The notes beneath the pieces were generated by a model. That model was not told the DNA's origin. It made no database searches and was given only the letters and a program-made list of their open reading frames with translations. This document shows positions 11,220-22,829 of a stretch of 64,000 nt of DNA, one piece after another (positions within the stretch are counted from its first letter, which is position 1; each line of letters opens with the position of its first letter). This DNA is from Takakia lepidozioides (taxonomy: Eukaryota; Streptophyta; Takakiopsida; Takakiales; Takakiaceae), in NCBI GenBank assembly GCA_030704615.1, contig CM060731.1, positions 67,746,756 through 67,810,755 of the forward strand, in the 5' to 3' direction. The position numbers and the translations under genes are program-made.

Positions 11220-14200
11220 TGTCTAATCGACTTGAACATCATCATCCGGGGCTTCTTCGTCCTCATCAAGCTGCAAGTCTTCTTGCTCATCAAAGTCATT
11301 GTCATAAATGGTCTGGTCACCAAAAGACACATCTGAATCATCTTCCACCTTGGTTTCAATGACCATGTCTTCATCTTCTTTTCCAACATCCGCATCTGAT
11401 GGAGCCTCATCATATAGGGTCCGGGATGCATTGTCCGGGGCGTCATCATTCTCTTGTACCCCCTCTATCCAACCTCGGCCAACATCAGCATCATCATGAC
11501 CAGTCTCTTCCTCCTCCGCATTTTGCCCCATGTAGATCCCCAACCATGATAGATACGTCTTCCTCTTGGCTGAGCATGCACAACCACCTTCTAATTTCCT
11601 GATCCGGAGAAGAAAACTTGCTCCATGTCTGAAGGCCATGAAAAAGGCTCATCAGAGGGACGATGAGTAGACTCGAGCCTATCTGTATTGACGCGCATGA
11701 AACCACACTCGTCTTCTACTATTGTTGCAGATGGCCCCACAAGATGTGGCTGGAACCACCTTGCCTTGAAGATAAGAGGTTGGTGTCTTGTATACTGAAG
11801 TTGGAGTATGCTCTCAAGCTCTCCAAAGTAGTTGAGTGTGCTCATGGTAGGTCGTGTATCTCCCCTGCCCCACACGGAGTCTTGCCAATATGAGGCACAC
11901 AAGCCAGAATCAAACGTTGTTTTGCATTTCATGTCAAGAGCACGAATGCGGAAATGACGACCATGAACCCAAACCGCCGTGTATGAGATCGCAAATTGAG
12001 AGGGGCCCCTTGCAATGTCTTGCACCAAATCTGAAACCACCTCACATTTCGCAATGTTATCCTCTACTTCAGTCCGAAGCCAATGGCGGAATGAACTTAG
12101 AGGCTGCAATTCCATGGGCAATTCTTGTGAAGGCTACGCCGGCCCCTTACTCGCGGAGCGCGTGTAGTCGCCCTTGTATGGTTCCGCCTCCACACAACCG
12201 TCTCCTCTTGTCGTTGCTGAACAAGGTTATTGTATCTTGTCTCCTACTCATGTATGGATAGGGTGTTCTTCAGTATGAACTCATGCGCTTGGTTAATCAC
12301 CATGATGGGTAATTTTACCCTCTTTGAATTTTTGGGCAAAACGATGTCATTGGTTCGTACATCCTCATCTTCCTTCCACATCGGAGGGGCTTCCTTATCC
12401 ACCCTTGCCAAGTACTTCATGCAGTAGAACATAGCCTCTTGCAATGTATACCCCTCCGCCATGCTACCCTCCGGGTGTGCCATTTGTCTTACATGTGCTT
12501 TCAAAGTCTTCATGTATCGCTCAAGGTAGTACATCCACCGAGAATGAACGGGGCCGGCAATCGAAGCCTCTTCCACTAAGTGCACTACAAAGTGCACTTG
12601 GATGTCAAAGAATGAGGGAGGAAGGTGCATTTCCAACATACACATGACCACCGCCGCCTCCTTCTTCATGCGTGGAAAGTCCGCTTCCTCCAGCTCTTTG
12701 GAGCAAATCCACCGAAACAATGCTCCCAATCTATAGACTGTCTCGCGAACCTCGGGAGTCAATGTCCCACGTACTGCAATGGCAAGATGTCTTGCAATAG
12801 ATTGTAGTAGTCATGAGACTTCAAACCATGGACCCCGTCTTCGTTGAACTTCATACGGAGGGATGACCCATAACCAGTTGGTGTTCGGACAGCTTCTATG
12901 GTGGCTATCACTTTCTTGTATTCCTCCTTGGTCCATTGCCAAGGTGCACGCCTATACTTCCACCGTATAACACCCTTTGGGTCCACACCATTTTCTTCGG
13001 CCCATAGATGGGGCATGCGACCCTGCTCCTCAAGTTCCTTTCTAACACCGAGAGAATCTCCTTTCACAACCACTCCCTTCTTGCAGGCGTGCCATGAAGA
13101 ACACGAAAAAAGGACGAGCAAACATTCTTCTCAATATGCATGGGATCTAGAAGATGACGAATCTTCAGGTCCTACACATATCCCCACCCACAAATTCTTA
13201 CACGTCTATTTTGTCGTGAAAGTGACAATGGAAATCATACAAAACATGCAATATCACATGCATGCATAGCAATATTGATGGTGTTTTGTGGAATATGTAC
13301 CGCCCAATTTGGCAGCTCGTAGAAGATTGAAAGCCGCTTCATGCCGGACGCCTCCACTTCACCGGACCCCTCCGGATGGACCTCCTTCCATCGGTCTTCC
13401 CAAAAGTGCCCGGATGGTGTCACAGGTGGGGGACGTAACTCCACTTTGTCATCAAACAAGTGTTTGTCTCTTCTTCTCCAATGATGGCTCATAGGAAGAA
13501 ACTTGCGGTAGTTTGGGATACACCATCTTGCGAAGATTGCTGGAGCTTTGTGCATCAAGTTCATCGCCACAATGCAAACATGCGTGGTACCCTTTAGTGC
13601 TTAACCCCGAGCAAATAGTAAGTCATGTAGACATTCCGCCACATTAGGAAAGACAAAAAATTTCCATGTGCATCTACCCCACTACGGTGCAGAAGACTGT
13701 CGTCGCTACTTCAATCAATCCCAATCCTCATCAATATCCCTTGACAGGTAAATGTACGCGGGTTTCTCATGGGGAACATAATATACCTGGATAATCATGC
13801 ATTGTCCAAAGCAAGATGCCTCTCATCTGAAAAGATTGTCCGGCCATAGGGTCAAGTGAAGCATCCAATGCCGGGACCCCCCTCCATAACTCCTTCAGTT
13901 CATCAACTAGAGGTCGCAACGTGTCCATGTCTTTCACTTGTTTTTTCCCTATGAGACATTCACCCCATTAATTGTTTCAATGCTCCACCATGCTAATTAT
14001 ACTTCATAATGAATGACACATCTTACTACATGATTACGTCACTCATCAATCTTCCATCGGAATTGCGCCAAAGAGAAGAAGATTAATGTAAAATCCAAAG
14101 TAATAATAAGCATGAAATGGGAACACTCACCCGGTACAATGGCAGCCAACATGATATGGCCTTTTTTTATTGAAAGATACGGAGGGATGTTGTAATTCAC

Positions 14201-15036
14201 CATGGTCACCGGCCAAGTGGAATGATTACATGACTGGACAGAGAATGGGTTGACCCCATCCAAGGAGAAGCCGAGGCGGACATGTCGTGGGTCCTCCAAG
14301 AGAAAAGACCACATCTCTTCAGTATGCCTCCATGCTTGTGAATCTTGTGGCCCGCACACCTTTCTCGGGGGGCTCCGATGCGAGGCGTGCCATCTCATCG
14401 GTTCTGTGTCATTCATATCTCTAAGTAAAACCTTACGTCTTGTAGCGGTTGCAAAAAGGTAGAATGCAATATACAAGTGTATTGTGGCGCGGGTATACCT
14501 TGCGCGGGGCTTTCTTCCCTTGAACATCATCCCGATATCGGTCTTTGTTGCATTTTGGACACTTGGTGAGTTTCGCATCCTCTTCGTAGTACAGGGTTTT
14601 ATTACATGGACATGCATGAAAAATCTTATAGCCCATCCCCACAGCATCCAAGGCTGTTCTTGCCTCTTTTCTTGATCGTGGCATTCTCGGCTTCAAATGT
14701 GGGGCAAGGATGTAGTCCGCAATAGTCCGCATTATGGCGGACATACCCACATTGCTTATGCCAAACCGGATTTGCAAATTCAGCAACAACAAGATGGTTG
14801 AAAGTCTACTCACTTTGGCCCCTTCGTATAAGGGAGTTTTGGCTTCTTTTTTCCATGTCATTCAAAGAGTCTGTGTCCTCATCTACCATCTGATGCATTA
14901 AGAGGTCATCCATTGCTGCCACATCTCATGTAATTCCATTGTCATTGTTGTCCTCATCATTGGAGACCGCCATTTCAGACGGGGTCGGGTCCCTTTGATA
15001 CGCACCCCCCTCCGAAGGAACAAAATCCCGGTTCAT
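11220..15036 (-). pseudogene. CACTA transposase (Transposase_21, DUF4218, DUF4216), degenerate
   Basis: Read on the minus strand, blocks appear in the canonical order. First comes an acidic N-terminal part (from ATG at 15036) and a region with a C..C zinc motif (CPCNKTLYYEE...CPKCNKDRYRD, about 14.6 kb). The core follows: MRWHASHR (about 14.39 kb), then DPRHVRLGFSLDGVNPF and TWPVTMVNYNIPP, and LKELWRGVP...GILLWTMHDYP (about 13.8-13.9 kb). DUF4218 follows at about 12.25-12.76 kb (PPSFFDIQVHFVVHLVEE; RWMYYLERYMKTLK; EGSMAEGY). DUF4216 is at about 11.6-12.0 kb (FGELESILQLQY; FKARWF). A strongly acidic C-terminal segment closes it. In-frame stops (one just after the N-terminal acidic block) and frame changes (for example near 11.61 kb) that introns do not easily explain indicate decay. 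An intact protein would cut and rejoin the element's ends. Confidence 0.8.
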
Positions 15037-15349
15037 AACAAGATCATGACTTCATGAATTAACGTCGTGGGGTTGTGGCCGACATCCTAAGATGCCAAAA
15101 ACAAACATGTCATTATCAGTTTCCATACATGGCGTTGTTCATTATCATACAAGATAAAACCCAAAGTACACATTATACGCACGAGGGGAATAATACATTG
15201 CTTCCCACATGAAGGAGACACTATATAATTCAAAATACCCAAATTCACATATAACGTCCCGACCAAACTCCCTTGAATATAGCATGAAAAACTGCATCCA
15301 TATACACATCAATGCCTATGTATATATATACACGGTGGAGGAAGCCACC

Positions 15350-16855
15350 TCAATGTAACTTTGCAAACAACTCCTCTCCAGCCCTAATAGTCCTCCTTGC
15401 ACATGTCATCACAAAAGTGGTGATGTTAGGGTCCAATCTACTATCCCCGTCATGGCGTTCATCCCAAACACGTTGGCGGTGTGGCCCGGCGGTAAGGTAA
15501 CTGAACTGTTGATGAGCCCAGCACGTGCCGTACACGTCGGGGTTTCCGTCACAATAAATATGGGCTTTGCGGCCCAAATTTCTCGCCCTTATATCATTGT
15601 CGTTCACAACAAGGATGTAAGGATGGATCAAGGACCCAAGGTCGTGTGTCTGCAATAATTGCCACTCCCGGTGGGTGTACCTCGGCCCAAAATAAGGGAA
15701 CAAATCCACAGAATCCTCTCCTCCCCCCAAAACTACATCCTCCATTAAAAAAAGTCCGCGACCCATACTAGGGTCCATTGCCTCCATCACGCAATACATG
15801 CGACCCCAAAAAAGAAATGGCTCACCCTCGGGAATCGGAACTGGACAAGGCACAAGACATTGGTAGAAATGGGTTGGACTCCCATCGTGAATAGCTCCCT
15901 AGCACCACGATGACGTATGGTGCCGTCATCAGGCCGGCGAAGGCGCGGACCAACCGTGCGAAACAACTTCGGTCCACCTCTCCTAGGGGGCCGCGCCCGT
16001 CCATCACTTCGGGGGCCCTTCTCCCGAAATGGGAACCTAGTGATCCATCGGTCCCAGTCATACACAGTCCCCAAAGGTGGTGGGATCCATCCAGGTTCTG
16101 CCGAGGACCCGGATACGACTGGTCTCGACAATGGAGGGGAAGGGACACGTAGGTTGGTATGAGGGATCTCGCGTGGAGGTAGTACTGGCCGAGATGGCCG
16201 GGATGGCGATGGTGATGAGGAAAGAACATGTACAATAGGAGGAACGGATGATGCGGATGATGGTAATGATGGGGGTGTCGATGTCGAGGATGTCGAACTC
16301 GGACTCAGTGGCGGCTGTGGTCTCGGCAATGGAGGGGAAGGGACACGTAGCCGGTCGGTATGAGGGACCTCGGACGGCAATGGTAATGAGGAAAGACCAT
16401 CTACAATAGGAGGAACGGACGATGCGGATGATGGTGATGATGGGGATGTCAATGTCGAGGATGGCGAATGTGTGTGCGTAGGTGACAAGCGCCTAGCCCG
16501 GTGCCCAAAAATAGAAAAACACTCATCGTACCCCGCTACCTCACAAACTGCATCTACGTCATGTGGCGAGAAAAAGATGTTCACATCCGGAACGAGGTGG
16601 GGCTCGTAAGAAGGAAGAAACCCGCATCGGTATGCCTCTTCAGCAAAAAAATTGCGAGCTTGGACATCAAGACGGGGCTGCAAGATGTATGATATGAAAT
16701 GCATCAATACTCAATTCACAAACGCGAGGTTTCATTAGATATAGTACTTTTAATTGAGGAGTACGTGAGAAGATATATGGACGACTTACCTTTGCTGCAT
16801 CAGCAATCTCGTACTTGACGTAATGTTTTTGCACAACATGGGGTCGCCGCATCAT
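15350..16855 (-). CDS. SET-like domain protein encoded within the CACTA element
   Basis: Exon 1 (16855-16790) starts MMRRPHVVQKHYVKYEIADAAK-type and ends at a GTAAGT donor. The acceptor TTGCAG places exon 2 at 16677, in phase 0. Exon 2 encodes a conserved-looking block (ARNFFAEEAYRCGFLPSYEP; VDAVCEVAGYDECF), then a long Ser/Pro-rich low-complexity linker. In another frame (about 15895-15350) follows a SET-like module: GRGLFLMEDVVLG, PYFGPRYTHREWQLL, YCDGNPDVYGTCWAHQ, then CARRTIRAGEELFAK. The spacing and order resemble SET methyltransferases (GxGLF, YxG, the N/H-containing turn, and the final AxRxIxAGEEL), but the NHSCxPN motif is divergent. The protein stops right after GEELFAKLH, without the usual aromatic tail. 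The linker-to-SET frame change (near 15895) is either an unrecognised intron or a frameshift. Histone methylation activity is a guess. The strand and position between transposase and right repeats argue that it belongs to the transposon. Confidence 0.55.
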
Positions 16856-17351
16856 CGGTGTGGTCCTCCCAACCGGTAGTCGTGCCCAACACCAACTGCA
16901 CCAACATTCAATCTTGGGGAGGCGGTCCCGGCGGGGTCTCCCCGGGGCTCGTGCCTCTGGACTTGGCGGCCTACGACCTCGGGGTGGTGGCCGTGGGGCA
17001 AAGCTGTGCGGACATGGCGATGCCGCCTAACTCGTAGACGAGGCGAACGTGCTGTCTCGCCCTCAGCAGGTGGTTGTGGCACAGCCGGTAACGAATCCTC
17101 AAGCGTGACACGTCGATAAACACGCGGCATAACCTAGCACGAGAGAGAGGTAGAGTACCGTATTGTGACCCACTGTAACCTCCGGAGGAGCTACACTCCC
17201 AACCCTTGGTAAAAACTTGAAAAAAAAACCCTACAAACGTAAAGCCATATGTCCCCACCCACCAAAAAACAAAACCCTAAAACAAAACTATATTGCAGCT
17301 AATCCTAAACTAACTATATTATAACTAACCCTAAACTAAACTATGTAACCT
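16856..17351 (-). other. Upstream region of the SET-like gene
   Basis: The minus strand has an open frame of 92 codons (17130-16852) with Arg/Pro/His-rich composition and no known domain. It ends three bases inside the start of the next frame. It may be a 5' exon or leader of the SET-like gene. The stretch 17265-17350 has scattered CCCTAAA-like words, but not in tandem. Confidence 0.3.
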
Positions 17352-17590
17352 TTAAAATTCTAAGAGCCAAAGACCCAAAAACCCAAATGATCCTTGCAAA
17401 ACCCCATAACCCAAAAAACCAAAATAAAAAAAATAAAAATGAGAGGCCTCTTCAACACACCTCTGCGCCAGATCTGCGACTGCCGCGACTTTCGTGCGAC
17501 GTCCCTGCGACTCCCGTGCGACGTCCCCCTGAGGCAGCGACGCTCGTGCGATTCCCCAACGTCGCAGCGGATCCTCCTCCTGCCAAGGTG
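17352..17590. repeat. Right-hand TGCGAC subterminal cluster of the CACTA element
   Basis: About seven copies of TGCGAC/GTGCGAC/GTCGCA occur within 17460-17575, matching the motif that fills 9.7-10.6 kb at the other end. This symmetry is the main argument that 9.7-17.6 kb is a single element. Confidence 0.65.
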
Positions 17591-17699
17591 GCCGCCCTTC
17601 TCTCCCCTTCTCTCTCCCCTTCGCGAAGACGCCTGATCGCCGCCGAGGTTTTCCGGTGGGTCGCCACACTGGCGCGCCGCGGCTGCACCGACCGCCTCT

Positions 17700-18300
17700 A
17701 ACTCCCCCTCTCAATCTCTCCATCTGATCTCTCTCTCCCTCACCCTCCTCCTCTCACTCTTCCTCCCTCCCCTCCCTCCATCCCTACTTTGTTTTTTTTG
17801 GCTCTCGAGCTCTCCCGGGTGCAAGTACCCCCGCGCGCCGGAGCGTTTTCCAGCGGCGGTGACGCAACACTGATGCGCCACGGTGTTCAAACCCGCGCGC
17901 GCCCTCTCTCTCACTCTCCCTCTCGCCCTAATCCCTCTCCCTCACTCTCTCTCTCTCCCTCTTCTATGTCGTTTTGTTTTTTGTTGTTGTTTGAGCGAGC
18001 TAGGAGCGCGCCCCCGTGACCTGCTGGTGGAGCGCCAGCCAAACGCCAGCGCCGCGGGAGGGACCGCCAGCGTGAAGGAGCTGCCGCATGAGAGAGCTGC
18101 CCTCCCTCTCCTTCTCTCTCTCTCATTCTCCCTCTTAGCCCTCACTTTCCATCTCGCCCTTATCTCTCTCCCTCATTCTCTCCCTCGTTCTCTCTCTCCA
18201 TCTTCTCCCTTTTTTGTTGTTTGAGCGAGGGAGTGTGCCCACGCGACCTGGTGGCGGAACGCTAGCGTGAAGGAGCTGCTGCGTGAGATGCCCAACTGCA
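17700..18300. repeat. CT-rich DNA with a roughly 220-bp tandem repeat
   Basis: Pyrimidine-rich tracts (CTCTCTCTCCCT) alternate with a GC-rich segment that recurs. TTGTTGTTTGAGCGAG...GACCTG.TGG.GGA.CGC..GCGTGAAGGAGCTGC occurs at about 17980-18090 and again at about 18205-18285, with a more diverged relative near 17805-17890. No real gene is evident; open frames here are by-products of the repeat. Confidence 0.55.
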
Positions 18301-18440
18301 AGTAAGCAGCCATGCATTTCTGATCTTCATAGTGAGAGATTTCAGTGAGAGTTTGGGTTCCACGGAGTAGACAGTGGAATCCCCACGGATCTCATAGTAT
18401 ATAGGACAATAGAAGAAGTGTTCTTCAGTTTCAATTTCAT
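18300..18440 (-). pseudogene. Possible reverse-transcriptase-associated zinc region scrap
   Basis: A short minus-strand frame reads ETEEHFFYCPIYYEIRG followed by LKSLTMKIRNAWLL, reminiscent of the conserved tail after a LINE reverse transcriptase (the E.H.F..C...Y pattern). It is too short to be sure and is bounded by CT/GA-rich repeats. Confidence 0.3.
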
Positions 18441-18544
18441 GGAGAGAGAGAGGGAGAGATTTCCCTTTTTTTTTTCGCACAAAGGAGAAGGAGAGAGAGG
18501 GAGAACGAGGGAGACTCCTCACTCCCTCTTTCTCCCTCTCTCCC

Positions 18545-19330
18545 TCTCTCTCCACATCTTCATGGGACAGAGGGAGAGATGAGGGAAAAGAGGGAGAGAG
18601 GGAGAGAGGGAGAGATGAGGGAAAGGAAAAAAAAAAAAAAAAAAAACCGGGGGGGGGGGGGGGGGTGACTGAGTAGCAGCAGCTGCTCAGTCACTCTCCC
18701 CCCCCCCCCACCTTTTTTTTTTCCCCCTAAACAGTCCTTCTCTCTCCACATCTTCATGGTCCCGACAGAGGGAGAGATGAGGGAAAAGAGGGAGAGAGAG
18801 GGACAGAGGCAGATTGGGACAGAGGGAGATGAAAAAAATCACTTCCCCACCCCCCCACCGTTTTTTGTTTTTGTTTTTCCCCCTCAACAGTCCCTCTCTC
18901 TCCTCATCCTGATGGGACAGAGGGAGAGAGAGGGAGAGATGAGGGAAAAGAGGGAGAGAGGGAGAGAGTGGGAGAGATGAGGGAAGAAAAATAAAAAAGA
19001 AGGTTGGGGGGGGGGTGACTCAGCAGCTGCTGCTGCTCAGTCACTTCCCCCCCAACCTTTACGTTTTTTGTTTGTGGAATGGTGGGGGGTGCTGAAAGCA
19101 GCTTGCTGCTGCTGGTCTTAGCCCCCCCCCGACCTTTCATTTTTTGGATTTGGCAATGGTGGGGGGTGTTGAGAGCTGCAGCAGCAAGTACTTGCTGCTG
19201 CTGCTCTCAATCCCCCCCCCCACCTTTTTTCTTTTCTTTTTGGAATGGTGGGGGGCTGACAGCAGCAAGTGTTGGTGCTCTCAGCACCCACCCACCCACC
19301 ACCCCCACCCCCCTTCCCCTTCTTTTCATT
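18545..19330. repeat. Array of G-run/C-run hairpins between purine-rich tandem repeats
   Basis: Several units each contain a G-run, an AGCAG/CTGCT-rich palindromic centre and a C-run. The clearest are 18645-18712 (GTGACTGAG...CTCAGTCAC between long G and C runs), 19000-19062 (GGTTGGGGG...CCCCCCCAACC) and 19157-19225 (GGTGGGGGG, TTGAGAGC, CAGCAAGTACTTGCTG, CTCTCAA, CCCC..CACC). Weaker relatives lie at 19081-19133 and 19245-19305. Purine tracts (GAGGGAGAGATGAGGGAAAAGAGGG) repeat near 18565, 18770 and 18915. Homopolymer lengths may include assembly error. No coding potential is credible here. Confidence 0.7.
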
Positions 19331-19491
19331 TTTTGCTTATCAGCAGAGAGAGAAAGGGGGAGACAAAGATAGAGAGACATAAAGATAGAGGGAGAGGAAG
19401 AGAGGGGAAGGGGGAGGGTCAGGCCTTGTTGGTTTTTGGCATGTGAAATCACACGGCAGTAGTGTTGTGGGCGCAGGGATAAGCTGGTAGT

Positions 19492-20555
19492 ATGGCGAAG
19501 GACAAGGAGAAGGCGCCGCCGAAGGAGCAGAAATCGTCTGCCGCTAAGGTAGGGAAGCTTGACAACCCTCCCGTCATTGACGACCGTGTGACACGGTCCA
19601 CTTGGTCCAAACTCACCAGCCCTATAGGCGGCTATGTGAGAGGACCAAGCCGTAAGGCCGTCGAGGCCTCCACGGCCTCGAAGGTTGAGGCTGGGGTGAG
19701 CCTTCAGTTGAGGGTGGTGCACCCAATGTTCAGGCTGGGACGCCACCCCACGGGCTGATGGAGGGCCCTGACTTTTACACGGGGCAGCGCATTCTCAGAT
19801 CTGCCGCCAGGTATGGACAACTTGATCTTAGCCCCACCGCCAATGCTTTTTCCCCTTCTTCTGCAACCAAGAGGGCTTATAAGGGGGGGGGCTCAGAAGG
19901 GGGTGGGTTCCTCCTCACCTTGGGAGAAGAGGGAGGCTTCAAAGGAGGCCGCAATGAGGTGGAAGGAGGAGGAAATGAAGAGGGAAGAGGGAAATAAGGG
20001 GGCACGGGAAAGGGAGGGGGAAGAGGAGAGGGTGACATTGGCTATGGAGGGCCCCTAGTCCGTCGCCTGAACGGTCAATGAAGAAGACCCTGGACTTTGG
20101 GGCGCCGCCTGCGAGCCTATTGGGTGCATGGGATAGGCTTCCACCCTTATTCCGAGAGGGCCTTTATGGGGGGTGCACCACAAGCGGGGACCGAGGGCAA
20201 CATTGAGGTCATGGACACAAATGTGAGCCTCTTTCCTTCACCTTTTTTTCTTTCCTTTGCCTTTCATTCTGGTTTGTTTCTAATTTTGTGGGTTTTGTGT
20301 TCAGGAGCTTGGCGCATTCGTGGCTAAGCTTGTGGCAAGTAGTGGGACTGCCACCGACAAAGCAGGGACAGTGGTGGTGCCTACCCGTGGGGACGGTAAG
20401 AGGAAGAGGAAAAGACGTCGTGTCCTCGAGGTTCCCCTAATCATCAAGGAGGGTAGGGAAGTAGTGGAGGGGAAGGGGAAAGAACAGGCCCAGGAGAGGG
20501 AGCGTAAGAGAAAGAGGCGTAGAATGAGAGAGGTGCAGCCGGGGGAGGGCACTAG
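19492..20555 (+). pseudogene. Unrecognised two-exon (or more) gene cut by a CACTA-type insertion
   Basis: ATG at 19492 opens an 88-codon frame, basic at first (MAKDKEKAPPKEQK). After frame changes, a second segment ending VMDTN is joined by a canonical intron (GTGAGC donor at 20222; TTCAG acceptor ending at 20304) to ELGAFVAKLVASSGTATDK. This continues into a very basic tail with KRKRKRRR and RERKRKRRRMRE, likely nuclear localisation signals. The frame runs straight into the CACTAG terminus at 20556, so any 3' part is displaced or lost. No family is recognised; it may itself be transposon-derived. The internal stop at 19756-19758 means either a missed intron or decay. Confidence 0.35.
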
Positions 20556-21904
20556 CACTAGTACAAAAAACGGGTTTCATGACACTTTTTTTTATTGTTT
20601 TCATGACTCTTTTGGTCATTTTGACTCATTTTTTATTCTTTTGCAAAGAGTCATGCAGACCGTGTCGTTACGATGACTCTAATATCCGTGTCGTGAATAT
20701 GACTCTGGGTGATATCCCCTTGTGAGCAATATACATGACCCTGGATTTCGTCACGTCCGTGACTGTTTTCTAGCAACACGCGGCTCTCCCCGGATTGCGA
20801 CGTGTCAATTTCAGATGATGACAGGTGTAGGGACGACGTTATCTCGCACGCATGCCACAACGGGCCACGTGTTCATGTTGAGCGATACCACATGTTGAAA
20901 TCTAGCAACTTTTAGAGAGTCATAAATCTGACTGTGGATGCGTTCGTGCCTGGACACGTGGCGCTCTTTGTATGGTATCAGGTAGGAGTGGGAAATTATC
21001 CTGGTCATAAGCATGACCATTTTATAACTTTAGGTGGTCGTGTATTTGACTCAAGTCTCATTGAATGGCTACGTGGCGCATAATGTATGGTATGAATTTG
21101 AAATGTGAAAGGTATTTGAGTCATGAGTATGACCTCATTGGTTTGAGTTCATGAGTATGACTAGACACGTGTCACGCTTTGCATGGCTGTTGGTGCCTAG
21201 TTGAGTCATGGGCATGACCCATCTCTACTCCACATGTAGTATTCTAACTGGATGGAATTTGTAATATTTACCTTAATAGTACATTTTTTTCTGTTTATTT
21301 TTATTTTGTATTTTATTTATTTTCAAATTAGAGTGGATAGTGGTTTAATTTGTATTATATGTTTACTGAATTAGTATATTTATATGTATTCAAATATAAT
21401 ACCATTTATATGTAATTTATAAAATGAGAATATATCATTTTGCACAAATACACGGTGTCACGAGCCAATTGGGTAAAAAAGAGATTCGACAATTGATGGA
21501 AAATGTGATAAGAAGACAATGGTTTGTTTCAAGTCTGTACAGTGCCTCCAGATCAACAAAAAAGTGGAGAGTTCAAAGAATCTAATCTCTCAACGGTAGC
21601 CCAAGTACCCAACTACCCACTACACATATATGAATCCAAAAATGTGACAAACCGAGCACCTTCCTCCTCGTTGATTGTCCATAGCATGCCTCCTTCTACC
21701 CCATCACCTTCTGCCTCATTCCTTACAAGAGATCATGATCGCATGTCCTGCCGTGAATGCACACATGTATAAACAGATCAACGACACTAGCTGAGAAGAG
21801 GTTGTTGGTTTCAATCCACTGGTTCGTGTAAGTACTACATGAGATCTATTTAGCTAATCACTCAAGGGTAACCACATGTCAAAGTAAGAGCATTACCTCT
21901 AAAA

Positions 21905-22396
21905 TCACCGTTGAGGCAGCACTTTCAGCAGCTTATCACTCCACACTGTGACAGAGTCCAGAGTGTGACCAAGTTCTGTGTGGGCTGGCCGTACTGAAGT
22001 ATTGAAGTATGCAAGCGGGGTGCTGGCCATGCATACTTCATCCACACGTACAGCCACGTACCCAATAGGTATAGATGGGTATCCCTCTGGGGGTGTACTG
22101 CCCTGCAAACCCATCACCAAACCACTACCTACTTTGGCTTTTGATAGGGCATCCAAAAGCCACACTCGATGGCCTTTAATCACCTGCCACAAACCACAAG
22201 CAGTGTCAGTTAAAAATGAGTCCCATATTTCACAGGTTTGAACCGAGTCACATGCAACCAGTGCAATCATGAGAAGATGATAGGGGTGTATAGTTTTTCT
22301 CACCCCATTTTGCTCCGAGGGTGTTGGAATAACGATCTTCTGAGCTGGTGTTGTTTTCAATAGGACAGCTTGCTTTCTATGTCCAACCTGCAACAA
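21905..22396 (-). CDS. Unrecognised ORF in the second CACTA-type element
   Basis: 163 codons with balanced composition and protein-like hydrophobic patches (RVWLLDALSKAKVGSGLVMGLQG; PIGYVAVRVDEV; TVWSDKLLKVLPQR). It has no low-complexity bias, so it may be genuine or a decayed exon. It lies downstream of, and on the same strand as, the FCP1-like pseudogene and could be part of the same transcript. No family is recognised. Confidence 0.3.
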   Translation of the reverse strand: MLQVGHRKQAVLLKTTPAQKIVIPTPSEQNGVRKTIHPYHLLMIALVACDSVQTCEIWDSFLTDTACGLWQVIKGHRVWLLDALSKAKVGSGLVMGLQGSTPPEGYPSIPIGYVAVRVDEVCMASTPLAYFNTSVRPAHTELGHTLDSVTVWSDKLLKVLPQR

Positions 22397-22829
22397 CGTG
22401 GGGAAATCGCAAACATAAAGGAGATCAGACCACTGCCAGGTGTTTTTTGCTTTACCCGTGTCATGCTACGGGGGTTGCATCCACAATGTGCCATGCTGTG
22501 CCCTTCAACCTCATGCCAACTATGTGTCAAGAAAGAATTGAACTCCCACAGGTAAATGATTATAGTCCTCATAACTGTAAGCACAAAAAAAATAAGAGAT
22601 CTTACGATATTTTTCTCCAAGGCAGTGTTTGCTGCGCCCGAAACCCTCGCTGTCACTAGCTTTCTGCGACCATGCGGCTGATATTGCATTGTACAACAAC
22701 GATATGTCAAATAGCTGTTCACAATACTGACAATGACAAACACTATCGTCAAATGTCCACAAACCTATGACTAACATAAGATATTAACATTCACTAATGC
22801 AAGGTGAGGGCCAGAGTGTACCTCTCTGG

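Larger units (their letters stand above)
9703..17590 (-). mobile_element. CACTA (En/Spm) DNA transposon with transposase and SET-like cargo
   Basis: A CACTACTACG terminus begins at 9703. Many copies of TGCGAC/GTCGCA in both orientations fill 9720-10160 and 10530-10610, and a second cluster occurs at 17460-17575, as expected of CACTA subterminal repeats. Between the clusters, all recognisable genes lie on the minus strand: a Transposase_21-type gene at 11.2-15.0 kb and a SET-like gene at 15.35-16.86 kb. A matching right terminal inverted repeat was not found just beyond 17590. The right boundary is therefore the last subterminal repeat and may be incomplete. The left end cuts the gypsy pol remnant. 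Confidence 0.75.

Noticed and set aside
17265-17350. Interstitial telomere repeat
   Set aside because: Only scattered CCCTAAA-like words separated by other sequence; not tandem.
17883-18224. Ser/Leu-rich ORFs in the CT-rich block
   Set aside because: Translations of CTCTCTC-type repeats without stops.
19454-19464. Right terminus of the 9.7-kb CACTA element (CGGCAGTAGTG)
   Set aside because: Only the first seven bases match the left end, and it lies almost 2 kb beyond the last TGCGAC cluster.
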